DNA of 64,000 nucleotides, from NCBI GenBank assembly GCA_034003625.1, contig JAVEYG010000001.1, positions 186,001 to 250,000 of the forward strand, in the 5' to 3' direction. The notes below the pieces were generated by a model. That model was not told where the DNA came from. It saw nothing but the letters and a program-made list of their open reading frames with translations, and made no database searches. Source of the stretch: GWE2-42-39 sp034003625 (GTDB lineage Bacteria; Bacteroidota; Bacteroidia; Bacteroidales; Prolixibacteraceae). The number at the start of each line of letters is the position of its first letter. The stretch's first letter is position 1. This document shows, in pieces, positions 16,397 through 24,483 of this stretch. The position numbers and the translations under genes are program-made.

Positions 16397-17179
16397 TCAG
16401 GAGATACTCCAGCCGGCGTCCACCACCAGCGTTTCTCCTGTAATTACCTTACTTTGATTACTTAACAGAAAAATGGAAGCCTCCGCCACATCTTTCGCGT
16501 CCATAACCGATTCTGCCAGCGGTTGTTTTTCTTTCATAAACTGAATAATCTCCTCATTTTGCGAAGCGCGTTCGCTCATCCGGGTCAGGGCCAGCCCGGG
16601 GGCAATCGCGTTGACACGGATTTTGTCTTTGGCATAACGCGCCGCCATGGATTTACTCATGCTGATGATCGCTCCTTTGGCCGCTGCGTACGCGATGGTT
16701 GAAAAGTAGCGGGCTTCGGGCGATATTCCCAAAACCGAGGCCATGTTCAGGATACAACCCCGCAACCCGTTCCCGTCCGGTTCCTGGCTGAGCATTTGCC
16801 TGACCACTTCCCGGCACATCCGGTATTGTGTGGTTACGTTGGTCGTGATGGTTTTTTCCCAGCCTCCTTCCGTGCACTCGTGTACCGGGCCATCGCCATA
16901 TTTCCGCCCGCTGATGCCGGCCACATTGTACAGACCGTCGATCCGCCCGTATTTTTCCCGGCAAGCCTGCACCAGACCAACAGCCACCTGCGGATCAGTC
17001 AGATCGCCCACCAAATAGTCAGCCGAATAGCCCATTCCCAGCAATTCCCGGCTAAAATCGCGACAACGATGCCCGTCACGCCCGATGAAAAACACCCGGG
17101 CTCCCTTTGCCAGCGCCAGTTTGATGGTTTCCGCCGCGATGCCCGACGACCCGGTGATGATATACGTTTTGTTCTTCAT
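16397..17179 (-). CDS. Short-chain dehydrogenase/reductase
   Basis: A 260-residue classical SDR. N-terminal nucleotide motif ITGSSGIAAE (about 9-18), NVAGISG in the NAG position, a catalytic Ser in NMASVLG and YAAAK as the YxxxK pair, then the C-terminal ETLVVDAGWSIS. The glycine motif is TGSSGIA instead of the usual TGxxxGIG, a mild departure. It overlaps the SIS gene by 4 bp and belongs to the LacI operon. Probably oxidises a sugar or polyol; the substrate cannot be read from sequence. Confidence 0.88.
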   Translation of the reverse strand: MKNKTYIITGSSGIAAETIKLALAKGARVFFIGRDGHRCRDFSRELLGMGYSADYLVGDLTDPQVAVGLVQACREKYGRIDGLYNVAGISGRKYGDGPVHECTEGGWEKTITTNVTTQYRMCREVVRQMLSQEPDGNGLRGCILNMASVLGISPEARYFSTIAYAAAKGAIISMSKSMAARYAKDKIRVNAIAPGLALTRMSERASQNEEIIQFMKEKQPLAESVMDAKDVAEASIFLLSNQSKVITGETLVVDAGWSIS

Positions 17180-18027
17180 TTTACTTCCTTTTCCTGAATG
17201 GGCTCAACACGCGAAGGGTTGTGCCATGTCCGGGCATACCTTTTCCGCTGATCGTAAAGCCATTCGTTATAATTGTCGCTGGTGTTGCTGATGTGCATGT
17301 TCCGCAGGATATGATGGTGGTACCCGCGGGAGTCCAACTCGCGGATCGTTAGTTCGTTCAGCGACTGAATCACCGACAGGGCGCCAACCGAGGAAAGCGG
17401 GCAAACCTGGTAGGTGTCTGTTTTTCCTTCCACCGTCACGGAAAGATCGCCGTAGGGCATTGAATTGTCAATGAACAGCGCATTGGGCGATTCTTCCACC
17501 ACATGATAAAGGTTCTTTCCCGAGCTGTGTTTGGGCTTCGTTTTTTGGGATTGATCCTTCGAAGCAATTGCTATAAGAAACAAGCCCGGATAACGCTTTT
17601 TAAACTCGATGGCCATATCCACAGCAGCCGTGGTTGTTCCGGTGGCAGTGATGACCACCATCACATCTTTCGGCCCGAAATCATATTCATCCAGCATGGC
17701 GGCAGCAATTCCTTCATACCGTTCATTCTGCTGACAGACCCGGATGCCGTTTGGCCCAAGAACATCAGAAAACGAAGTCAGCCCCGTCTGCAGAAACGGA
17801 TGAAAGCCGGTCAGCGCTCCCATCCGGATCACGTTCTCTTCCACCGACATCTTCGAATGGCCGTTGGCATAAACATGAACGAGTCCGCCATCCATGATCG
17901 CATCGGCATAAATTTTACTCACCTTTTTCAACAGCTCCTGCTGGGCATACAAACCGTTCTTAATGATGTCCAGTTTTTCAGGGAATGTTAATTCTATCTG
18001 ATCCATAAATTGAATTTTTTTAATCAT
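17176..18027 (-). CDS. SIS-domain sugar-phosphate-binding protein
   Basis: A protein of about 283 residues with a SIS (sugar isomerase) fold: VHVYANGHSKMSVEEN (the sugar-phosphate-binding region) and VMVVITATGTTTAAVDMA followed by FLIAIASK. The frame is open to 18084, but that start would overlap the upstream UroD gene by 56 bp. The ATG at 18027 lies just after that gene's stop (18029-18031) and is preferred; the ATG at 18006 is also possible. SIS proteins isomerise or bind phosphosugars. The long C-terminal extension (SRGYHHHILRNMHI onward) is unusual and of unknown role. Operon context: after a UroD-family protein, before an SDR. Confidence 0.78.
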   Translation of the reverse strand: MIKKIQFMDQIELTFPEKLDIIKNGLYAQQELLKKVSKIYADAIMDGGLVHVYANGHSKMSVEENVIRMGALTGFHPFLQTGLTSFSDVLGPNGIRVCQQNERYEGIAAAMLDEYDFGPKDVMVVITATGTTTAAVDMAIEFKKRYPGLFLIAIASKDQSQKTKPKHSSGKNLYHVVEESPNALFIDNSMPYGDLSVTVEGKTDTYQVCPLSSVGALSVIQSLNELTIRELDSRGYHHHILRNMHISNTSDNYNEWLYDQRKRYARTWHNPSRVEPIQEKEVK

Positions 18028-18028
18028 T

Positions 18029-19150
18029 TTAAACCCACTTTTCAACTTTTTTAATAACGTCTGGCTGAATATCCGGTTTTGCATCGATGCACAAAAGAAT
18101 GCCCTTCGGGTTGACTCCCCGCATGAACGGCTCCAGTTCAGAAAGCTGCAAGTCTACCACCACGGATTTTCCGGCAGCCTGCATCTTTTTGATGAACGGT
18201 ACCCATTGCATGATCGGCAAATCATCGCCAACGCCCTGCACCCACTGGATGGCGTTGATCTCCGGAATTTCGAGCAGCACATCAATGTGGTTCGCCACTC
18301 CCTTTCCGTCCAGATGAAAAATATTGTGATCCACGAGTTTCACTTCATTTTGAATAACCGGCAAAACGAATTCGTTGAATTGCTCTGGTGAGATCATGGT
18401 CGCAAAATCGCAGCTTGGAATGTGCATTTTTCCAAAGGACGGAATCCCCATCCAGGTAACAGACAACTGATTATGCTTCTTCAGAATGTTATCAAAATGA
18501 TCAAAAATCGTTTGAAAGTCCCTGGAAGAGATCTCAACCAAGCGTTGCACCTGTTCCGGCTCCACCAGGAAATCCATACAAAGCTGCTGCGGGTCACGGA
18601 AAGCAGCCGCACAGTCCAGTCCCGGATGAAGATCGGTGTAACCAACCAAATATTTCCCCTTACATCGTTCCAGCGCGGCGAAGGTCATTTCTTCAATTTT
18701 TTTGAAATACGGATTGTTGAAATCCAGTTTCAACCAGTCCATTTTTTCCCAGTCATCGACGACCGGCACTGAATAGGACGTCACTTCCTTGTAAATCAAT
18801 TCAATTCCGTAAAAAGCCGAATACACTTCCGGCCCCAGGTTTGGCCAGAAAATTGGAAACGTTTCCGCGTTGAAAACCGAATGTTTTAGTTGATGTTCAA
18901 ACAATTCCAACTGGTATTCCGTATCCCACCAGCGTTCTTTCAGGCTGTTCCAACTGCGGCCCTTCAGAACATGCGCCTCACTGTATTCCGCATTGTGGGC
19001 CGAAAAACGGATGGGCGCCCGGTCAATCATTTCCTGGTTGTACCAGGCATAAATTCGTTCCATCGCCTTTTCAAAATCGGGCTTTTGTTCCAGCTCGACG
19101 TTCCACCAGTCGTTTTTATTGATCGTCTGTGTTTTGGTTGTTGTTGTCAT
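18029..19150 (-). CDS. UroD-family protein, HxDG subtype (putative methyltransferase)
   Basis: A 373-residue uroporphyrinogen-decarboxylase-like TIM barrel. It is not a haem UroD: it sits in a sugar operon and lacks that enzyme's usual N-terminal motifs. Where MtaA/MtbA-type methyltransferases have H-x-C for zinc, this protein has FHLDGKG (about 277); the distal Cys may be in ILLCIDAKPD. Its closest partner in the window is the 361-residue protein at 41044-42129, which has the same RAPIRFS.HNA start, the WVQGVGDD motif and the HxDG motif. It stands between the RhaT-like transporter and the SIS gene. Action on a methylated sugar is a hypothesis. Confidence 0.78.
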   Translation of the reverse strand: MTTTTKTQTINKNDWWNVELEQKPDFEKAMERIYAWYNQEMIDRAPIRFSAHNAEYSEAHVLKGRSWNSLKERWWDTEYQLELFEHQLKHSVFNAETFPIFWPNLGPEVYSAFYGIELIYKEVTSYSVPVVDDWEKMDWLKLDFNNPYFKKIEEMTFAALERCKGKYLVGYTDLHPGLDCAAAFRDPQQLCMDFLVEPEQVQRLVEISSRDFQTIFDHFDNILKKHNQLSVTWMGIPSFGKMHIPSCDFATMISPEQFNEFVLPVIQNEVKLVDHNIFHLDGKGVANHIDVLLEIPEINAIQWVQGVGDDLPIMQWVPFIKKMQAAGKSVVVDLQLSELEPFMRGVNPKGILLCIDAKPDIQPDVIKKVEKWV

Positions 19151-19183
19151 GGTTGATTATTTTGGAATTGGACTTACATTTAG

Positions 19184-20212
19184 TTACAGGGTTCCGGCTT
19201 TGGAAACAATCACGATGCCGATCATCAAACAAGCCAATCCGGTCAGCATGATGGTCAGCGGTTGCCTGCCTGTCCCTTTCCATTCGCGGGTAATGATGCC
19301 TACCGCGCTGCCGCCGGCCACCGCCATACTTTGGATCAGCGGCCAGCCAATGGACGCGCCAAGCTTGCCCAGGTTCATCACGGCGGTTCCGTATAAAGCC
19401 ACGCCGCCAAACCACATCAGAGCCATGATCAGGGTGAAAATCCAGGCCATCTGACTTCCATTCTGTGTAAATGCTGAAAATAATTTGCGCTTCCGGATCA
19501 GGTATCCGCAATAAATGGCAGTAACAATGAAACCGCCCAAAAGTGAAACACACCAGGTTGGATTGGCTGCGTTGAGCGACGATGCCCCGGCCTGAACAGC
19601 GAGTTCCTCCAAGGGTTTTCCGGCCACCAGGGCAAAATTGAACATGGCGCCAAGTACACCGGACATGATGCAAAGAAGCAGTCCCTTTTTGAAATTCCCT
19701 GCGGGAGTTGCCGCCTGTTTGTTCAGCGCTTTTTCTTTTTTGGCGCCGGCAACCGCGCAAATGACAATTCCAACCAGCATCACGCCGACACCAACTGATA
19801 TGCCTATGCCCGCAGGCGTGAAAAGCTCATCGGGCGAATACAGCACGATTGGCAAAATGGCGCCCAGCGCATTGTTCAATCCCAGAACAATGGCCGTTCC
19901 CAGGGCAATTCCCAGCGTGCTCAGGCCAATTCCGAAACCGATGCTGGCAATCCCCCACCCGGCTCCGAAAAGAAACACTTCAATTAAAACACTCATGGGA
20001 ACGTTCCCATAAATGGACAAAAAATTTGGCACGGTCAGAAAGGCCCAAAGAAAAGGCAAAATCACAAGCGCCCAGAGTGAATAAATCAGCCAGGTATTGG
20101 CCCACTGCCAGTGTTTGATTTTTTTCAAAGGCCATGCAAAAGTTCCAAGCATACTCCCGGCCACCAGACTGAGCACAATTCCCATTGTGAAGTTTATTGA
20201 TTCCATCGTCAA
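19184..20212 (-). CDS. RhaT-like sugar/proton symporter (DMT superfamily)
   Basis: A 342-residue membrane protein with about ten hydrophobic segments, starting NFTMGIVLSLVAGSMLG. The FGAGWGIASIGFGIGLSTLG and ALGTAIVLGLNNALGAILP region is typical of L-rhamnose:H+ symporter (RhaT) relatives. It should import a monosaccharide. It is second in the LacI operon, 10 bp after the regulator. A copy of the operator-like palindrome (19995-20010) lies inside its coding sequence. Rhamnose itself is not supported, because no rhamnose isomerase or kinase is nearby; another (deoxy or methylated) sugar is possible. Confidence 0.85.
   Translation of the reverse strand: MTMESINFTMGIVLSLVAGSMLGTFAWPLKKIKHWQWANTWLIYSLWALVILPFLWAFLTVPNFLSIYGNVPMSVLIEVFLFGAGWGIASIGFGIGLSTLGIALGTAIVLGLNNALGAILPIVLYSPDELFTPAGIGISVGVGVMLVGIVICAVAGAKKEKALNKQAATPAGNFKKGLLLCIMSGVLGAMFNFALVAGKPLEELAVQAGASSLNAANPTWCVSLLGGFIVTAIYCGYLIRKRKLFSAFTQNGSQMAWIFTLIMALMWFGGVALYGTAVMNLGKLGASIGWPLIQSMAVAGGSAVGIITREWKGTGRQPLTIMLTGLACLMIGIVIVSKAGTL
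19995..20010. promoter_or_regulatory. Intragenic copy of the LacI-type palindrome
   Basis: ATGGGAACGTTCCCAT, a perfect 16-bp palindrome with a central CG, is identical to the core of the site in front of the LacI gene. It lies about 200 bp inside the symporter gene and about 1.24 kb downstream of the promoter copy. It could act as an auxiliary operator for looping or as a roadblock. Chance recurrence of 16 bp in this window is very unlikely. Confidence 0.6.
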
Positions 20213-20222
20213 AAGTTAGTTT

Positions 20223-21224
20223 TTAATTATTGGTTGAATTTCTGATAACAAGTTCACAGTTGTATTTTTTCTGAAACGGGTATGGCTTGTTCCCTTCAAT
20301 TAAATCGATCAGCGAAAGAATGGTTTCACGGGCCATTTCTTCAATGGGCAATTTGATGGTGGTCAGCGACGGTTCAGCATTCTTGGCAAAGTGCAGATCG
20401 TCGAATCCGCAAACGGCCACATCACCAGGAACAGCATAGCCTGCATTTTTCAGATAGTTCAGCACGCCAAGCGCCATGTAGTCCGTCGCCGTGATGATGG
20501 CATCCGGGGGTTCGGAAAGCTCCATGAAATATGCGGCCGCCTGGTATCCGCTTCCCAGGCTGAAGTCTCCCTCGAAAATCAGGTTTTTGTCAACTGGCCT
20601 TCCATTGGCGATCAACGCATTTTTGTAGCCACTCAGCCTGTTTGCCGTCACGGCAAATTTAGCCGGGCCTTTCACATAAGCAATTTGCTTTTTGCCGCAC
20701 CGAACAAGGTATTCCGTCGCTTCAAAAGTTCCCTTTTCGCCGTCAGCAAAAATGTATGAAAGTTCCCCATTGGCCGACTGAGCGTCGCAACAAATGACCG
20801 GTGTGTGTTTGGATATTTTCACAAATTGTTGCAGCAGTTTTTCCTTCTTCATGTAGGAAAAGAAAATAAAGCCATCGATGTGCCGGGCCAGCAGGTCCTC
20901 CACACGGTTCTCTTCAGTCAGCCCCTCCGGATCGGTGATGCAGATGTAGTTGAGATAGCCCTTTTCTTTTGAGATGGAATCGATGACTTTGTACCATTCG
21001 GCAAAAAACGGGTTGGACAAATCGGGGAATAAAATTCCGATTGAAAACGAGCGGTTGGTCCGCATTCCCTTGGCAAACATATTCGGTCGAAAATTCATCT
21101 CTTCCATCACAGCCAGAATGCGTTTCTTTGTTTCGGGTTTGACGTAGCCGTTCTTATTGATCAACCTCGAAACGGTTGATTTTGAAATTCCTGCCAGCTT
21201 TGCTATATCTTTTATATTAGTCAT
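20223..21224 (-). CDS. LacI family transcriptional regulator
   Basis: A 333-residue LacI-type repressor. N-terminal helix-turn-helix and hinge: IKDIAKLAGISKSTVSRLIN and KPETKKRILAVMEEMNFRPN (about 3-48), then a periplasmic-binding-like effector domain with IGILFPDLSNPFF, ATDYMALGVLNYL and VCGFDDLHFA. The C-terminus ends VIRNSTNN. It is the first gene of the operon RhaT, UroD, SIS, SDR, FAD oxidoreductase, and a perfect palindrome overlaps its own transcription start region, so autoregulation is likely. The effector is probably the imported sugar or a derivative. Confidence 0.93.
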   Translation of the reverse strand: MTNIKDIAKLAGISKSTVSRLINKNGYVKPETKKRILAVMEEMNFRPNMFAKGMRTNRSFSIGILFPDLSNPFFAEWYKVIDSISKEKGYLNYICITDPEGLTEENRVEDLLARHIDGFIFFSYMKKEKLLQQFVKISKHTPVICCDAQSANGELSYIFADGEKGTFEATEYLVRCGKKQIAYVKGPAKFAVTANRLSGYKNALIANGRPVDKNLIFEGDFSLGSGYQAAAYFMELSEPPDAIITATDYMALGVLNYLKNAGYAVPGDVAVCGFDDLHFAKNAEPSLTTIKLPIEEMARETILSLIDLIEGNKPYPFQKKYNCELVIRNSTNN

Positions 21225-21238
21225 AACAATTCAGATAT

Positions 21239-21269
21239 AATATGGGAACGTTCCCATATTGCAAAGATA
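21239..21269 (-). promoter_or_regulatory. LacI operon promoter and operator
   Basis: A perfect 22-bp palindrome (21239-21260) with core ATGGGAACGTTCCCAT sits immediately downstream of TATCTTTG (21262-21269, minus strand), which fits the Bacteroidetes -7 consensus TAnnTTTG. A TTG lies 22 bp further upstream as a possible -33 element. The transcription start would fall inside the palindrome, the classic place for repression. It is 15 bp upstream of the LacI start codon. Confidence 0.75.
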
Positions 21270-21418
21270 TTTATTTTGAAATCACGATGCCCAAATATTT
21301 TTCTTGTCATGGTGACAAATTTTTATCCCTGAGCTTCGTCCGGACAATGATTCTTCAACTGCTGTTTTCTCTTTAACAAAAATTTCTAAGGTTGCTTTTT
21401 TGATACCTTACTCACCAT

Positions 21419-22789
21419 TTATCTCGTCGTATTCAATTTAAATGCTTTGAAATATTTTGACGAAAATATAATCTTAGAATTTTCCGGGACAGCAGGTTCA
21501 TGAAATGGTGTTCGGTCGAATTCATTCCGGAATCCGTTGATTTGTCTGATAAATATCACGTTTTTGTATTTTCTGAATAGGTCGTTATCAATAGCTTTGT
21601 CTTGCCCCACGTGTGTTTTCAACACCCAGGCTGCCCACCATTCCAGTCCATGTCTGGCTATTATAATCGTTTTACCGTCATTTTTAACGACTAAATTAAG
21701 CTGTTTCAAATCTTCATATGCCGGTTTATCAAGAACGGCTTCTTTGTGATGTCCGGATACGGCCAGCAGGGACAGCAGGGTTAATATGAAAAGGGAAATA
21801 CTTATCGCTTTAAGCTTGCCAACGTGAATAAACGGAGCGATTTGCAAAAGTAAGAGTATTTGAGGGACGAACAGGAACAAGCTCAGCCTTTTGAAATACT
21901 CACCGTCCATGAATGGGAAGGAGAATAATATTAAACAAGCAGTATTTGCAAGCAAAAGCGATTTTTGAAACGGCTTTAAATGGTCTATATTTCGAATCAA
22001 AATGATCGTACCAATGCCTGCAAGCGAAATTGAAATCAGGATGATCAAAACGTCCGGCGGCGCTAACATTCCATTTAACAGGGCAGGCTTCTCAAAAATG
22101 ACTGTCCAAAAGGACCGCAACCTGTTAAAACGGGAAATATCAATTATAAAAACAATTCCCAGGCCAATAGACAAAAGAATTGCCATAAGACTCATTCCTT
22201 TTTTCCTGTACGTGAAGACAAGTACAAAAAACAAATAAATGAATGCCAAAATAAATGTTCCGAAATGTGTGAGGCCAGTGAAGACCAGAAAAGCAATGGA
22301 CAAAAAGACATCGATTTTCTTTTTACTATTTTGAAAAGACAGAAAGCAGGCGAAAGAACAAAAGAAAAAAACAATTGCCAGGGCATTCTTTTGCAAATCG
22401 GATGTAAGAACAAGAGGTGAAAATGACAAAACAGAAAAAGCAAGGATTCCGGATTCAAATGATTTTAAATCCGAAGGATTGCTCAACCGGATGATTTTAT
22501 GAAGTGGCAAAAGTAAAAGCGGGATGGAAATACTATCCGTTAGTTTGACAACATTCAAAATCAAATTGTCTGTAATTGAAAGACCGAAGAACGAAATGAC
22601 TTTTAGAATGGCGGCATTCAAATAAAAGAGCAATGGCATATCGGAAAACGCCAAATGTCCGTTGGACAGAAGGCATCTCACCTGCAGAGGATAATAACCC
22701 CCATTAACACCAGGAATAAGTTCCTGTGAAAAGTTGAAAAACAATCTTATGACTAACGATGCAATAAAAATTAAAATAAACCTAACCAT
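21419..22789 (-). CDS. Polytopic membrane protein, possible GT-C glycosyltransferase
   Basis: A 456-residue protein with about ten to twelve hydrophobic segments, starting MVRFILIFIASLVIRLFFN, followed by a C-terminal soluble domain of about 90 residues. The size and layout (many membrane helices, then a soluble tail) resemble GT-C glycosyltransferases such as ArnT or PMT relatives. An acidic residue in the first loop, expected for that fold, is not obvious. Its start overlaps the SMP-30 gene by 8 bp, so it is last in the dehydratase operon. The function in sugar catabolism is unclear; this part of the window is also more AT-rich than its neighbours. Confidence 0.5.
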   Translation of the reverse strand: MVRFILIFIASLVIRLFFNFSQELIPGVNGGYYPLQVRCLLSNGHLAFSDMPLLFYLNAAILKVISFFGLSITDNLILNVVKLTDSISIPLLLLPLHKIIRLSNPSDLKSFESGILAFSVLSFSPLVLTSDLQKNALAIVFFFCSFACFLSFQNSKKKIDVFLSIAFLVFTGLTHFGTFILAFIYLFFVLVFTYRKKGMSLMAILLSIGLGIVFIIDISRFNRLRSFWTVIFEKPALLNGMLAPPDVLIILISISLAGIGTIILIRNIDHLKPFQKSLLLANTACLILFSFPFMDGEYFKRLSLFLFVPQILLLLQIAPFIHVGKLKAISISLFILTLLSLLAVSGHHKEAVLDKPAYEDLKQLNLVVKNDGKTIIIARHGLEWWAAWVLKTHVGQDKAIDNDLFRKYKNVIFIRQINGFRNEFDRTPFHEPAVPENSKIIFSSKYFKAFKLNTTR

Positions 22790-23681
22790 TGCTGTCCTGT
22801 TGTTGATTTATTTTAAAATTTATTGATTGCTTTCCCTTTACCCCTGGTTTCAGAGAAAAAACAGATCCACTATGAGGATATGCAGTCACTTCCGCATCCG
22901 AAAGCCCTGTCCTTGCTGAGGTAATATACAACGTATCTAACTGGTCATTTCCAAAACAACAACTCGTTACATAGGGTGCCGGCACGGGGATTTTTTCCAG
23001 CAATTTACCATTTCGGGGATCCCACCTGGAAACATTTGCGCCACCCCAATGCGCAATCCAGAGCATCGCTTCTTCGTCGATACACATACCATCGGGCGCA
23101 CCATGACTTTTCGGGACAGCTATTACTGATTGCTGACGACCAATTGAACCGCTAGCAGCATCAAAATCGAAGGAGACAACCTGATAAGTAAGCGTATCGA
23201 TGTAATACATTTTACTTTTACTCTCATCCCAGGCAAGTCCATTGGATACGCCAACGCCAGACAGCATTTTTGTAACTTTCTGATTCCAATCGACTCGGTA
23301 CAAGGATCCTTTCCCCGGAGCGGCCCCACAGTCCATGCTTCCAATCCAGAATCGTCCTTGCGGATCGCATTTACCATCATTAAACCGATTGGTGGGAATG
23401 TCTTTCTCAGGATTGTCAAAATAATGAAATTCGCCAGTGCCCCTGTTAAAGAGAGCTAACCCCTTTTGAAATGCCAACAGGTACAGGTTGCTGTTATCAA
23501 CCGGGACCACTGCGCTAAGCAAGCTGTCAAACTGAAAATCAGATTTTGTCCCTGACGGGAAGTGATAAATATGTAATTTACACCGTTCAATATCTACCCA
23601 TACTAATTCTTTGGATGAAGAATCCCAAACTGGTCCTTCACCCAACATATCATTTGATGGTATCAGTAACTCAACATTCAT
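22782..23681 (-). CDS. SMP-30/gluconolactonase family lactonase
   Basis: A 299-residue six-bladed propeller of the SMP-30/regucalcin family. Metal-site motifs: EGPVWD (Glu, about 15), NRFNDGKCDPQGRFWIGSMD (Asn/Asp) and GVSNGLAWDE, with SHGAPDGMCID (Asp) later. It hydrolyses aldonolactones to aldonic acids. It lies 2 bp after an SDR and follows the dehydratase gene, which suits the order sugar to lactone to aldonate to 2-keto-3-deoxy acid. No signal peptide, so cytoplasmic. Confidence 0.88.
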   Translation of the reverse strand: MNVELLIPSNDMLGEGPVWDSSSKELVWVDIERCKLHIYHFPSGTKSDFQFDSLLSAVVPVDNSNLYLLAFQKGLALFNRGTGEFHYFDNPEKDIPTNRFNDGKCDPQGRFWIGSMDCGAAPGKGSLYRVDWNQKVTKMLSGVGVSNGLAWDESKSKMYYIDTLTYQVVSFDFDAASGSIGRQQSVIAVPKSHGAPDGMCIDEEAMLWIAHWGGANVSRWDPRNGKLLEKIPVPAPYVTSCCFGNDQLDTLYITSARTGLSDAEVTAYPHSGSVFSLKPGVKGKQSINFKINQQQDSNG

Positions 23682-23683
23682 TT

Positions 23684-24469
23684 CTAAATATCCTGCATAA
23701 CTGCCGAACGTCCGCCATCAATCAGATAAGTAGTGCCTGTCACAAAACCGGCATATTCAGAGCATAAGAAAGCACAAAATGCCCCTATTTCATCTACCGT
23801 ACCAAACTTTTTGACCAGGTGAATATTCCTGATTTCCTGCTTTTTCCTTTCAGGATCAGGGAAAGATTGGAACCAGCTTTCCCCTGCTTCAGTTTCTATA
23901 AAACCAGGAGCCAGTGCCAACACCCTGATTTCGGGTCCCCATTCGATAGCCAAAGCCTGTACCAATCCAATTATACCTGCTTTTGCCACATTATAAGGGA
24001 AACAACCGGGAAGCGTAGCATACGCATGATTGGAAGTAATCAGTACAATGGAGCCTTTATTTCTTTTCAACTCCGGGTAACAGGCTTTACTGATCAGCCA
24101 ATGAGATCTTAAATTCAGAGCGTCGTTTTCTTCATAAAGCTTCAAATCGCAGGTTTCAGGAAAGGTAAACATGTTTTTCCCCGCATTGGAAATGAGAATA
24201 TCGACTTTACCAAACCGGGCAATGACATTCTCCACAAAGCGATTAATATCTCTTTCTGATTTGACATCCACCACCTGATAATACGATTCACGCGCGCTTT
24301 TTTTTACCACAGTCTTGAAAGATAAAACCTTTTCACTGTCAGCCGCACTTGTTCCGCACCCTGCCACATGGCAGCCGGCTTCAGCCAGCTTACGGGCAAT
24401 TCCAAGTCCCAGCCCTTGCGTAGAACCGGTTACAATGGCCACTTTTCCCTGTAAGTCAATTGGAATCAT
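23684..24469 (-). CDS. Short-chain dehydrogenase (probable aldose 1-dehydrogenase)
   Basis: A 261-residue classical SDR. TGSTQGLGLGIARKL (the glycine motif, about 15-29), ISNAGKN, catalytic Ser in LITSNHAY and YNVAK, then ending TGTTYLIDGGRSAV. It sits between the dehydratase and the lactonase, so oxidation of an aldose at C1 to the lactone is the natural assignment. NAD or NADP preference was not examined. Gaps to neighbours are 14 and 2 bp. Confidence 0.88.
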   Translation of the reverse strand: MIPIDLQGKVAIVTGSTQGLGLGIARKLAEAGCHVAGCGTSAADSEKVLSFKTVVKKSARESYYQVVDVKSERDINRFVENVIARFGKVDILISNAGKNMFTFPETCDLKLYEENDALNLRSHWLISKACYPELKRNKGSIVLITSNHAYATLPGCFPYNVAKAGIIGLVQALAIEWGPEIRVLALAPGFIETEAGESWFQSFPDPERKKQEIRNIHLVKKFGTVDEIGAFCAFLCSEYAGFVTGTTYLIDGGRSAVMQDI

Positions 24470-24483
24470 ATATTTTTAAAATG

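Noticed and set aside
21304..21318. TTGTCA-TGG-TGACAA inverted repeat
   Set aside because: A short 6-bp repeat with A-rich sequence on the relevant strand. It is neither a convincing terminator nor a repeated operator; left out as chance.
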